Source: Cytidiella melzeri (Eukaryota > Basidiomycota > Agaricomycetes > Polyporales > Irpicaceae). Taken from it: a stretch of DNA of 64,000 nucleotides. A model generated the notes under the pieces. It did no database searches, was not told the DNA's origin, and saw nothing but the letters and a program-made list of their open reading frames with translations. Positions 46,347 through 55,996 of the stretch are shown in pieces (position 1 is the stretch's first letter; every line of letters starts with the position of its first letter). A program made the translations under genes and the position numbers. The stretch is taken from positions 119,484-183,483 of the forward strand of contig JABYQR010000050.1 of assembly GCA_022592445.1 (NCBI GenBank), given 5' to 3'.

Positions 46347-48777
46347 TCAAGACTTTGGCGGAGAGTGGCCAGAGGTAAACTTGAAAGGCATGGCCGAGGG
46401 GGGCATCATTGAGGGCTGGGCAGTCGGCGTAGCACAAGGAAGAGGCGTTGATGGTCGAGCAGCTTCAGTGACATCAAAGGCGAGAGGAAGAGAAGGTGCC
46501 AAGTGGATTTTCAGCGACTGAGAAGGAGCCGTATACGTCAAGATGCGTGTTCCTGGTACTGGTTTCTGACTGCTGTACTTTGCGCGTTTGTTGCTGTTGT
46601 AGCGAGCTTGAGTTTCTTCACGAGTTTCTAGGGCTCTGGCGCTAGGGTTCACGACACCTTGTGTTTCATACCAGACATCATCGACGAACTTGATGTGGTC
46701 CAATACTGCTTGCCCGATGCGCTCGCGGCAAGTCCAGCCTGAGAGGTGAGTTTTGAGATCTTCTGTTGTACGTACACCAATATTTGTCGCGAGGAACGCC
46801 GCAGTTTTGTCTGGTAGCAGCGTATCGGAGCCCCAACCGCAGTCCCGATAGTCCCGCAGCCAAAGCTTGTATCGAAGTTTAACTAGAGCGTTGAGAATGC
46901 TCTGGCGTCGCTCTGTCTTGCGCTTCCCTCCCGTTAGTCGTGGCACCTTCTTGGGACGGTCAGGAACAACCAAGCCAATCCGGTCTTGAAGCGCAAGCAT
47001 AGCTGTCTGTTGCTCGGTGAGAACGGAAAACTGCGACTTGAGTTTGCGGATGCAATTATCGCAGTTCTCGCAGTTCTCGCCGATTTCTCAATGGCTTATC
47101 AGTCAATGTGAGAGAGAGATTGCCAACACACTCACTTCGACCGGGGGTTGGATTTTGAAAGAAGATGTCTGATACATCATGGCGACAACCATCAGTCTCC
47201 GCCATTCTCCTCATTCCGACCTCGAGGTTTCTTGCGTGGCTCGGTGTCCTGGTTCAAGACGGCGTCAAGCGTGGTCTCTTCCAGAGGAAGAGCAGGTGGG
47301 TCGTTGAGGTCGTCGCTGTTCTCGACAGGCGGAACGTCAGTCACTGTGTCCTTGTCGTGGGCAGTGTCCTCGTTTGCTGCGTTGGGACCCTGGACTTCTT
47401 GTACGTTGTCATCAGCACCTGGTACCTCAGCTTGCAGAAGTCTCTCGTTGTCGCCTGCATCTACATTGTCTACGTCGTCTGCTTGACGCTTGCGCTTGCC
47501 GATTACGGGTGGTATCTTCGTGTCGACTGTCTCAGCTTTGATCGCAAAGTCGTCATTGGACGTCTTACGTGCAAGACCTTTCCTGAGAGGCTTGACCGCC
47601 CGTTTTTTCTGCCGCTGGAATACCGACTGCTCAACGAGCAGTATGGCCTCGGCTGGTCGCTGGTCCCGTCCTGCACAACCGAAATGTTGCATCCACTTGC
47701 TGAGGGAGGCCGGCACTTTGAACTGTACCACTCGTCGAATGTCTGAGATATCCATACCCTGCGTAGATCGAGTCAGTACATACTGCGGTGTGAGACAATA
47801 GAATGACATACCATTCCTGCAACCTCCGTAGCGATGAGAATCTTGATGCTGCCTTCACAAAAGAGTTGCATAGTGCGCTTCTTCGCCAGAGGGTGTCGAA
47901 GACTGTGCAGGAAGTCAAGGTGATCCTGGTGTTCAGGTGGCAGCTTGTTCTGCAGGTGCAGGCAGGCATACATTGCGAGCTCGCGAGCGTTCACGTATAC
48001 AATCGTCCGAATGAGCTCGTCTCCCTCAAAGGCTTCCTGCAGAAGGAACTCGAGGAACTCAAAATCCTTCGTACCTCCCGGAAGTTTGCATACCATTGGC
48101 GTGATATTCGAGCGATTGTTGCCGAGATTGATCTTGAACATCTTTTGGCGATTGAACTCGAGCTTGTCGAGGGTTTCATCGAGTAGAGAGGGCGTCAGAG
48201 TAGCGGAAGCAATGAGGAAGGGTTTGCTGATGCTCATAAACGAGCGCATCGCGCCAAGTTTGTCAAAGTCCTTGCGGAAATTAGCTCCCCAGTGCGTGAT
48301 ACAGTGTGCCTCGTCGATGATGGTGCACAGGATGCACTTCATCCATCCCGGACTCCGGATTAGCTTCGAAAAGCGTTCGTGCTTGAAAAGCATCTCCGGG
48401 GAGGTGATCACCACACGAATCTTGTGGTTGAGAAGTTTCTACATGATGACTGCGTGAGCACGCGCGGACTGCGAAAGGAGTAGTGACATACCTTGTGGAG
48501 TGCGTCGTCGTATGTCTCACCATTGACTGCAGCGGCTGCAATTCCCATATTGTTGAAGCGCTCTGCCTGCGTTTCAGTGCATATGTGTTTCAGGAACGAG
48601 TCTCAAAACACATTGGGTGTAGCACTCACCTGATCCCTCTCGAGCTCATTGAGCGTCGATACGATGATGATCTTTGATAGGCCAGTGTTGTCCGCGAGGA
48701 GGGGAAGAGCAAATGGGAGTGTTTTGCCGGCGCCGGTGCTAGCAATCAAGACAGAGTCGAGCCCTAGAAGCAGAGCA
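46347..48777 (-). pseudogene. RecQ-like helicase, 3' part (split by copia 2)
   Basis: Continuing from the exon at 54034-54256, this part begins with Walker A, VLIASTGAGKTLPFALP. It follows with IIIVSTLNELERDQ and NMGIAAAAVNGE. Motif II is IDEAHCITHWG, then FLIASATLTPSLLD; the C-terminal RecA domain has IVYVNARELAMYAC and ILIATEVAGMG, then GMDISDIRRVVQF. Motif VI reads QHFGCAGRDQR, with Cys where the family has Arg. The C-terminal region has a Cys cluster (CENCDNC) and a long tail. The frame breaks near 47190, between EENGGD and CRHDVSD. The family is expanded in basidiomycetes and sometimes linked to subtelomeres. The copia insertion, the lost motif VI Arg and the frameshift all argue for loss of function. 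Confidence 0.85.
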
Positions 48778-48951
48778 TTTTAACAAGGTATTAGGAGAGT
48801 TGAGAGCGTTGAGAGAGAAGACTGAGGTGGTGGTCACACAGAGAGTTGGGGATCAAAAGCGATAGCAGTGCATTGATCAAAGTAAGTCTTATATACGGTA
48901 ACTACGGCGCTAAGCGCGCGCTAAGTAGTACGAAGACAGAATAGTTAAACA
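48778..48951 (-). repeat. Copia 2 3' LTR
   Basis: It is a direct repeat of 53861-54033. On the minus strand it starts TGTTTAAC, next to the polypurine tract, and ends TTGTTAAAA. It contains ACCGTATATAAG, a TATA-like motif. Confidence 0.88.
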
Positions 48952-48958
48952 CTCCCCT

Positions 48959-51900
48959 TCAAGCCTGAACATGAAGTAGTTCATTGAAGTGCTTGAGTTT
49001 TTCGAGAGGTAGTGCCTTAGTAAGAGTATCAGCACGTTGATCGGCAGAAGGTACGTGATGCACAGTGATGTACCCTTTAGTTACACGATCGCTGATGAAG
49101 TTCTTGCGAATGTTAAAGTGTTTAGTACGTTGAGAGTGTTGTTCCTCGGGGGAACGAACAATTGCAAGAGTTGACGCACTGTCAGTGTACAGCTTGACAG
49201 GGTCCATAGTGCAGTTAAGTATTTCATCTATGAGGCTCTTCAAATAGATGGCCTCTGTGGACGCATGAGCGAGTGCGTACAGTTCGGCTTCGGTGACCGA
49301 TAAAGTTACAAGTGAACCACGCTTACTTGACCAAGAGATAAGCGAGTCGTTGTATGTGAAAGTATAGCCCATTATTGGTTTATTGCCGTACGTAGTCATA
49401 CCATCAGAGTCGGCATAACCTACGAGTGAAGTAGAAGTAGGGTTGGCTTGGTTTCCTAGGACAAGCCAGTAATAGCACGTTCCCTTGAGGTAAAGGTAAC
49501 ACTGTTTAGCTGCAGCGTAGTGTTCCTTAGCAGGGTCCGATAAGTATCGTGCTAGTTGACCAGTGCAATAAGCAATGTCTGGTCGAGTACTGTCGGTGAC
49601 GTAGCGTAAGCCACCAACAAGAGACATGTAGTGTGTAATGGCGTCAGCGTCCTGACGTGGTTCGGTCACAGCACGGGGGGCTAAGTTGTGCTCGTGTACC
49701 ATTGGTGTACGGCGTGAATGTTCGTGGTCAAAGTTGTATCGCTTAAGTATGTTCAGGATATAATCCCTTTGACGAAGCTTGATAATGCCTGCGGCTTTAT
49801 CATAAGCAACTTCCATGCCAAGCATCCAGTGGATAGTTCCACCGTTAGTAAGTTCGACATGTTGTCTGAGTCAATCTCAAATTTTTCGGCAACAGTAGTA
49901 GTGATAGTGCCAAGAGTAATGTCATCGACATGGACAGCAAGTAGAAGTATAAGTTTATCACCTCGATAGAGGTAGAAGACTGCGTTGTCGAATTCACAAC
50001 GCTTTAGTCCAAGTGCAAAGAGTATGTCGCATAGTACTTTGTACCAACGACGTCCGGCTTGCTTAAGGCCGTAGATAGTCTTCCGAAGTTTAAGTACCCA
50101 GCCAGGTGGCAGGTTCGGAAGTAAGTCACCAGGAGGTGGACGAAGATAAAGGTCTTCATCGTCGTGGATGTTACCGTATAAGTATGCGGACTTGATATCG
50201 AGCTGAGTAATCTCGAAGTGTAGTGAAGCCGCGAGAGTAAGTACAAATCGTAGTGAACTCATACGCGCAACAGGTGCGAATAAGTCGTTCGAGTAGTAAT
50301 CAATGCCGTCACGCTGGGAGTATCCTTGCGCAACAAGTCTTGACTTGAGTTTAGTGACTTTGCCGTGTTCGTATTTTGTTTTGTAGACAAAGCGCGAACC
50401 AGTGATGTTCGCATTTGGCGGCGGGATACAGTATTCCCAAGTGCCAAGTTGTTCGAGGGTATCAACCTCAGTTTTCATCGACTTGAGCCAGTCAATTTTG
50501 AGTGGGTGGTTAAGTACGTCTTTGTAAGTAACTGGATCACCGACGTCTTCAGCATAGTATGCGTTGAATTCAGTCAAGTAGAAGGCAATGTTTGTATCGA
50601 CTTCATCATAGTTTAAGCCTCGAGCTTTGCGCGAAGGCTTAGGCTCTCTAGTAGTACGCCTAGGACCAGAAGGGTCAGGCTCGTTGATGTCCATGGGTTC
50701 AACATGAGGATTCTCCTCGAGTTGAAGTTGTTTTTCAAGAGTAGGTTGTTCGATATTTGGTTCTTTCTCCCCTTCAATTTGTGCCGTAGAGTCAACAAAT
50801 TGCAAGTTTCGTTCGACGCCTACGCGTGTTCCGAAGTAAACGTAGTGGCCTTTGGAATATTCAGCAAAGCCTATCCAAACGGCGCGCTTGCCTTTTGGCG
50901 CGAGTTTATTGGTTCGGTATTCGTCGTATACGATACACGGTTGACCAAACTTTTGAAGCGCATCAAGGTTCGCTTCAGTACCATAGCGTTTAAAGTAAGG
51001 AGTTTTATATTGAAGAGGAGCACGAGGAGTGCGATTATAGAGATAAACCGCATGAAGCGCAGCGTACCACCATAACCGGTTCGGTAAAGCAGCCGTATGC
51101 AAGTTTACACGAACCAAGTTCATAATAGTCTGGTGTGTGCGCTCAGCAACACCATTTTGTGCAGGAGTATCGTGCACAGTAAGCCGGGGTATAGTACCTT
51201 GTGACTTCAAGTAGTTTGTCATATTTGCACCAGTGAATACGCCATCGTTGTCAGATTGAAGAATCTTAACACGAATATTGTATTGCGTAAGAAGCTCAGT
51301 AGAGAAGATAACCCATTGAGTGAAGGCATCATCTTTTGTTTTTAATGGCGCAAGTGTTAACCATCGAGTTGAGTTGTCGACGATAGTCAACCAGTACAGA
51401 TAATGACCAGTAATCGACGCAGTGGGTAGTGGCCCAAAGATGTCGATATGAAAGTGATCACCGAAGGAAGTAGCCAACGGCGAAGTACAAGCTTTGGGGA
51501 CTGGAGTACGATGAATATTATTCAAGATACAGTCCTCGCACGGAGTTTCTGTGCGGTCAGTGATATGAGTAGTAATGATAAGTTTGGACGTTTCAAGTAG
51601 TTTGTTTATCTGGAAATAACTGATGTGACCAAGTTTCTTATGAAGTTCAAGCATCGTTATACCAGACTTATGCACGCTTGCTAAAGAAGTCACGCGAGTA
51701 GAGTTAAGTGAATATAAATCGTGTATTTTCCGTATCACAGCTACACAAGACGCGTTCGAGTCATATATAGTACAAGTATTTGAGAAGAAAGTAAAGCGAT
51801 AGTCAGCGTCCAATTTTGAAACACTGATAAGCGTGAAGGGTAGTTGTGAGTTGTAGTAGACATTCTTTAGCATAAGTTGATTATGCGTACCATTTTCTTG

Positions 51901-52224
51901 TTCAACCTCCAGTACCATGTCGCCGGCGAGTTTGAGACTTATTTGCTCTGAGTTGGCGACAGTAAGTAAGATAGTCGGTACAGAGTGAACATTGAAAAGT
52001 AAGTCACGATATGGTGTACAGTGTATAGTAGCACCAGTATCGATGACATGAACGCACTTGTCAGATGACGAAGTTGCGAACAGTGGAAGTAAAGTAGAAG
52101 AAATGGTACGAGTACTTACGTGCATCGTTACGTCCGAGTTAGAAAGAGACTTCACCCACGCGCTCGGGTGAGGGTTCTCGAGGACCTCTTCGTCCGAGTC
52201 AGCAGCGGTAGTGACGTTGGCCAT
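48959..52224 (-). pseudogene. Copia 2 pol: protease, integrase, RT, RNase H (frameshifted)
   Basis: The 823-codon frame 52224-49753 has the protease motif VIDTGATIHCTP, a GAG pre-integrase block (LHKKLGHISYFQ and CEDCILN), and integrase with D in HIDIFGPL, D in LQSDNDGVF and E in GVAERTHQT. Reverse transcriptase (YKTKYEHGKVTKLKSRLVA) has catalytic AVHVDDITL. Near 49855 the frame shifts. The last 288 codons (49825-48959) continue with MLGMEVAYDKAAGIIKLRQR and RNase H (YADSDGMTTYGNKP, VTEAELYALAHASTEA, LYTDSASTL, HVPSADQRADTLTKAL). One indel therefore separates RT from RNase H in this copy. Confidence 0.9.
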
Positions 52225-52317
52225 AAAGCCAGTAGCAGTGGAAGAGCCGGCAGCGGCGGACTCTTTCTTCTTGCCTTGAGCGGCGGCGGCAGTGGACTTG
52301 CGAGTGATGCCCTTCTT

Positions 52318-53793
52318 TTACATCGCAGCTTTGGACTTCTCAGTCCAGGGCAGAGGGCAAGTCGGCGTCATGTGGCCAGGCTGACCACAGTTGAAGCAGT
52401 TGCCCTGACCAGAAGTGGAGGGCTTGCTCGACGAGTAGGGAGCTGCAGCCGCGCGAGCAGTAGTGGTAGTTTTGGTCGAGCGTTCGACCGCGGCCTTGCC
52501 CTTGGCATGCGAAGCCGAAGGAGCGTGAGCTTTGTCCTTAGGGACGAAAGTGGTAGGGCCCTTAGACTCGGAAGTCTTCGGGGGGTGCGTGAGTCGCCAG
52601 TTGGTGAACTCGCGACGAAGCTCAGCAATGAGCGCGTTAGGCCTGTAGCGGAACTTCTCTCCAGCCGGAGTAGAAGAACGCACGCCAACCTCGTAGTTCT
52701 GACGTGTGGCGGCGTAGGCAGGAGGGATGATCCCGACGATGGCTGCGTAGAAGATATGGTCGGGAATGTCGACACCAGCAGCGATAAGCTTGCTGCGGAT
52801 ATTAGTGGCGTCGTCGAGCAGCTTGTCCATCTCATAGATTGGACGACGAAGGTGGAACAGCTGGTAAATTTCGTTAGCGTCAGACACAGTGGTCTTCGGA
52901 TTGTAACGTTCACGCAGCTTGTCCATGAGTACGTGGGGCTTGTACTCATTGAGGTAGTTGGCCATGACCGAGTCAGAGATATGACCGGTCAGGACGTTGA
53001 AGACAGCCCGCGTAACCTCTTGAGGTACGGTCAGACCACCTCGGAGTGTGTGGAACTCCAGTATAGTAGACATGGCGGTCTCGACGCGGAACTTCCACAT
53101 CGGCCAAGTGTCTGCCCCAGTAAGCTTGCCAACATCAGAGAAGGCTTTGTTGATGTCGCTGAGCGACATAGTGAAGTTGTTGTCGTGGCCAGGTGGCACA
53201 GACAGAAGTTGCGACACTTCGCGTGTCGACCTAGTGCCTATGGAGCTAGGCGGAGGAGGCGGCGGCGAGCCACCAGGAGAGCTACCCGGAGGAGGGGGAG
53301 TTGTCGGACGGTGAGCAGGACGCTTCTCACGTCGTCGACGAGGCCTCTCATCCTCATCCATACGGTCGTCGTCACTGTCATCGTCTCCTCCATGAGGGTG
53401 ACGACGGCGATCATCATCGCGAAGAGTATCAAAGGGGGTGCGACGGCGATCAGCTGGGGGAGCAGAGACATGGCGAGCACCTGGGATCGCCTCACGATCC
53501 TCAGAGCTAGAAGAGTGGTTGTCGTTGTGACTGGGTTGGGGTTCGACGTCAGGGACATTAGAGTTGGATGGTCCAGCTGAGGGAGCATCGGTTTTTGTGA
53601 TAGTTGTGGCAGACATTGAGGGAGGAGGTGTAGTAGGAGCAGGAGAAGGAGTAGGAGTGAAGATGGGAGTTGTCCTGCGAGTGATGGTTGTTCTTTGGCG
53701 GGGTTGAGCTCTGGTACCCCTGAGGAAGTTGGTTTGGTGACGCTCTCTAGTGGAGCGACAAAGTTGAGCTTGATCAGCGAGATCAGAGCTCAT
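52318..53793 (-). CDS. Copia 2 gag
   Basis: The frame has 491 codons. The N-terminus is Pro/Thr/Arg-rich; MSLSDINKAFSDVGKLTGAD begins the capsid-like region, which also contains RERYNPKTTVSDANEIYQLF. A zinc knuckle CFNCGQPGHMTPTC lies near the end. It stops at TAA (52318-52320), and the same frame continues 31 codons later into the start of the pol ORF without another stop. The ATG at 53793 lies about 65 bp inside the 5' LTR boundary. Confidence 0.88.
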   Translation of the reverse strand: MSSDLADQAQLCRSTRERHQTNFLRGTRAQPRQRTTITRRTTPIFTPTPSPAPTTPPPSMSATTITKTDAPSAGPSNSNVPDVEPQPSHNDNHSSSSEDREAIPGARHVSAPPADRRRTPFDTLRDDDRRRHPHGGDDDSDDDRMDEDERPRRRREKRPAHRPTTPPPPGSSPGGSPPPPPPSSIGTRSTREVSQLLSVPPGHDNNFTMSLSDINKAFSDVGKLTGADTWPMWKFRVETAMSTILEFHTLRGGLTVPQEVTRAVFNVLTGHISDSVMANYLNEYKPHVLMDKLRERYNPKTTVSDANEIYQLFHLRRPIYEMDKLLDDATNIRSKLIAAGVDIPDHIFYAAIVGIIPPAYAATRQNYEVGVRSSTPAGEKFRYRPNALIAELRREFTNWRLTHPPKTSESKGPTTFVPKDKAHAPSASHAKGKAAVERSTKTTTTARAAAAPYSSSKPSTSGQGNCFNCGQPGHMTPTCPLPWTEKSKAAM

Positions 53794-53844
53794 AAACAGA
53801 GAGGAGTAGGTGTAAAAGTGAAGTAGAGTGAAGATATGAGCTTA

Positions 53845-53860
53845 GGCGGGGCTCATAACC
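53845..53860 (-). promoter_or_regulatory. Primer binding site of copia 2
   Basis: On the minus strand the 16 bases after the 5' LTR read GGTTATGAGCCCCGCC, identical to the site in copia 1. They are complementary to the anticodon arm of initiator tRNA-Met. Confidence 0.8.
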
Positions 53861-54033
53861 TTTTAACAAGGTATCAGGAGAGTTGAGAGCGTTGAGAGAG
53901 AAGACTGAGGTGGTGGTCACACAGAGAGTTGGGGATCAAAAGCGATAGCAGTGCATTGATCAAAGTAAGTCTTATATACGGTAACTACGGCGCTAAGCGC
54001 GCGCTAAGTAGTACGAAGACAGAATATTTAGCA
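53861..54033 (-). repeat. Copia 2 5' LTR with TATA box
   Basis: It is nearly identical to 48778-48951. The TATA-like GTATATAAG lies at about 53971-53979 on the minus strand, within a short 173-bp LTR. It begins TGCTAAAT on the minus strand, where the 3' LTR has TGTTTAAC. Confidence 0.88.
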
Positions 54034-54256
54034 GAGCATCTGCAACATCGAGCTGCCAGTTGTAAGGGGTTTTTCCGGTGCGTTTGGTACACTCTTCGGT
54101 CATCAGTTTGCGGGCGTTGGCTGACTTGTACTTCCCTTTTTTTTCGACGTCTTCTCGAGCTTCATCCAGCATCTGGTAGTAGCGGTCTCTCTCCGCGCAA
54201 GGAGCGCGAACCTGAGTAGACTGCGCTCCAGTCGGTCTTTGATCTCGCGGCGGCAT
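54034..54256 (-). pseudogene. RecQ-like helicase, first exon (split by copia 2)
   Basis: The ATG at 54256 starts a frame that reads MPPRDQRPTG, then LDEAREDVEKKGKYKSANAR and ends NWQLDVADALL at the target duplication. The next residues of the family (LGLDSVLIASTGAGK) are found in frame at the other side of copia 2, at 48777. The short, Lys-rich leader before the NWQ..D helicase start is usual for this fungal group. Confidence 0.85.
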
Positions 54257-55000
54257 GCTGGGCGGAGGAGGTGTACGAGAGGAAGCAGTTTTACAGTGGT
54301 GGGAGATGTATCAGGAGGGATGCTTGTCGAGGGGACCAGAGAGTGAGATGGCATAGGCATATAGGCATAGAGAAGAGAATGATATTGCGATTATTGGAGC
54401 ATGATTACAGGAGGGACACGAGAGAGCAAGCAAAGCGAGAGGCAGCGAGACGACTCCGTATACCTGTGCGACGCGACGCGTCAGATCACGTGTACATTGA
54501 TCTACACCCGCCTATACGAAAGTCACCAGACGTTCTGGTGGGATCGTGCCTCCTTTTTCTCCATCAAACTTTCCTAATTAGGATATCCCCCCAGAACGTC
54601 TGGGAACGAGACTAGGACAAGGCATGAAAGCAAGGGGCTTGAATGAGAGAAGTACTGCTTGCTGTGCCCCTAACCATAACAGCAGGCACGTGAAATCAAA
54701 AGTCCACACCTCCAGCGTGGTCGGAAATAGACCAGGGTGGTGTTCAAATGTCTTCAACCCGACCTTGGGTCAAACATACCTTGCTCTCACTCGGGCGGAT
54801 CTGTGTCGGAGACTAATGAACGGAGATGTATGTGTGATGTACGTGTAGGTATCACAACGTGGGTTCTAGTCATCTACTTCTACGACCAGAACTGAGGTAT
54901 TAAGGTATGGAGTTACAAATAAACAATAGTTGCACATGCTCATGACATGACACGATTTTATGCAGTCTGTGAAGGAAAACGTGAGCTCAAAGCCCGAGAA
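54257..55000. other. Spacer with an inverted-repeat element
   Basis: It holds the helicase promoter side, one copy of the dispersed inverted-repeat family (54487-54617), and the 3' flank of the cytochrome c gene. No further coding signal is seen. Confidence 0.5.
54487..54617 (+). repeat. Dispersed inverted-repeat element, copy 3
   Basis: Perfect 13-bp inverted repeats: CCAGACGTTCTGG (54526-54538) and CCAGAACGTCTGG (54591-54603). The left flank CACGTGTACATTGATCTACA is a diverged form of the flank in copies 1 and 2; the right flank GGGAACGAGACTA is conserved. The loop is shorter (52 bp) and contains the palindrome CTAATTAG. Confidence 0.7.
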
Positions 55001-55526
55001 TCATGGTAGAGGTGGACATACAGCCTCCTTGAGGTAGGTGATGAGGTCATTGCGGTCCTTGTCCTTCTTCAAGCCAGCAAACGCCATCTTTGTGCCAGGA
55101 ATGTACTGGAGTGACACGACGTGGCGGGTGACGCGCATTCAGAAATGCGTATGCTGCGTGAACGTGCAGACGTACCTTCTTAGGGTTCTCGAGGTACTCA
55201 AACAGAGTCTGCTCATCCCAGGTGATACCCTTGCTCACATTCGCAGAAGTGTACGAGAAGCCGTCTGCTTGACCAGTCTTACGACCAAAAACACTGCGAA
55301 GAGAGAGCGTATGTCAGCCATGTGGATAACTGATCGTAGTGAAAGGACGCACCCGTGAAGATTCGGACCAACTTTGTGAGGCTCGCCAGCACCGAGAGTG
55401 TGGCACTGAGCGCAGCGGGTCTTGAAGAGGGACGCACCCTTGCCAGCATCACCTATGGATTACAGCTCATCGTCAATCCTCACTCTCCAGTGCAGAAAGC
55501 GAAGACTTACCAGGTTTGAAAGACAT
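55001..55526 (-). CDS. CYC1: Cytochrome c
   Basis: Four exons (55526-55511, 55452-55353, 55293-55176, 55105-55001) total 339 nt, 112 aa. Cytochrome c carries electrons from complex III to complex IV in the mitochondrial intermembrane space. The heme motif is RCAQCHTLG (CxxCH), followed by [32 protein letters not shown] with the axial Met, and a C-terminal DLITYLKEA. The first exon is only 16 nt (MSFKP plus one base). The C-terminus reads KEAVCPPLP, slightly longer than usual; another stop or splice there is possible. It is divergent to the DSN1 gene. Confidence 0.93.
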
Positions 55527-55996
55527 ATCTAAGGTCTAGAAGGGTTCGTTAACGTGAAGAGAGAGTATATTAGTAGCAGCGGGGCTATACAAGGCGGGAA
55601 GGACGAGTGGTTCGAGTGCAAAAGTGAGAAGTGTCTGGCAGAGCGTACCAGCAAAATATATGCGGTCCCGGGCAGCCGGTTCTCTCCGTCAGCCAATCAC
55701 GGATGTCCGATTATGGCCGCCCCGCTTGGCCCGGGACAAAGTATATTTAGGTTAGGGTAAGCGCACGTGACTGGGTTTATCAAAGTATGAGCGTGAGAAT
55801 ATGTCTGGAACTCCGCTTGTTGTACTTTACACACATAACGCGCGCGACGCGAGACGCGTCTCAGCCATCGCTCCCGACGTCCCGCTTATCGTCTCGGAAC
55901 GTTCTCGTGACTTGTTCAAGGTAAGTCATTTTAATGAACGGAGGTACACTCACTGCAACGCAAGCCATCGGAAGCCGTCTGGAGCGTGATTATCTT
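55527..55996. promoter_or_regulatory. Divergent promoter region of CYC1 and DSN1
   Basis: This spacer separates the two start codons. An ATG at 55801 opens a 40-codon frame to a GTAAGT donor at 55921, which could be a 5' exon of DSN1 joined at about 55985. The CCAATCA box at 55693-55699 and several GC-rich stretches may serve either gene. Confidence 0.45.

Larger units (their letters stand above)
48778..54033 (-). mobile_element. Ty1/copia retrotransposon 2, full length, inserted in the helicase gene
   Basis: LTRs at 48778-48951 and 53861-54033 (about 174 bp) differ at only a few positions. The 5-bp target duplication GAGCA lies at 48773-48777 and 54034-54038. Removing the element and one GAGCA restores an uninterrupted helicase frame. 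The PBS (53845-53860) and a purine-rich GAAGGGGAG next to the 3' LTR are in place. Gag and pol are present but separated by one in-frame stop, and pol carries one frameshift. Confidence 0.93.
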
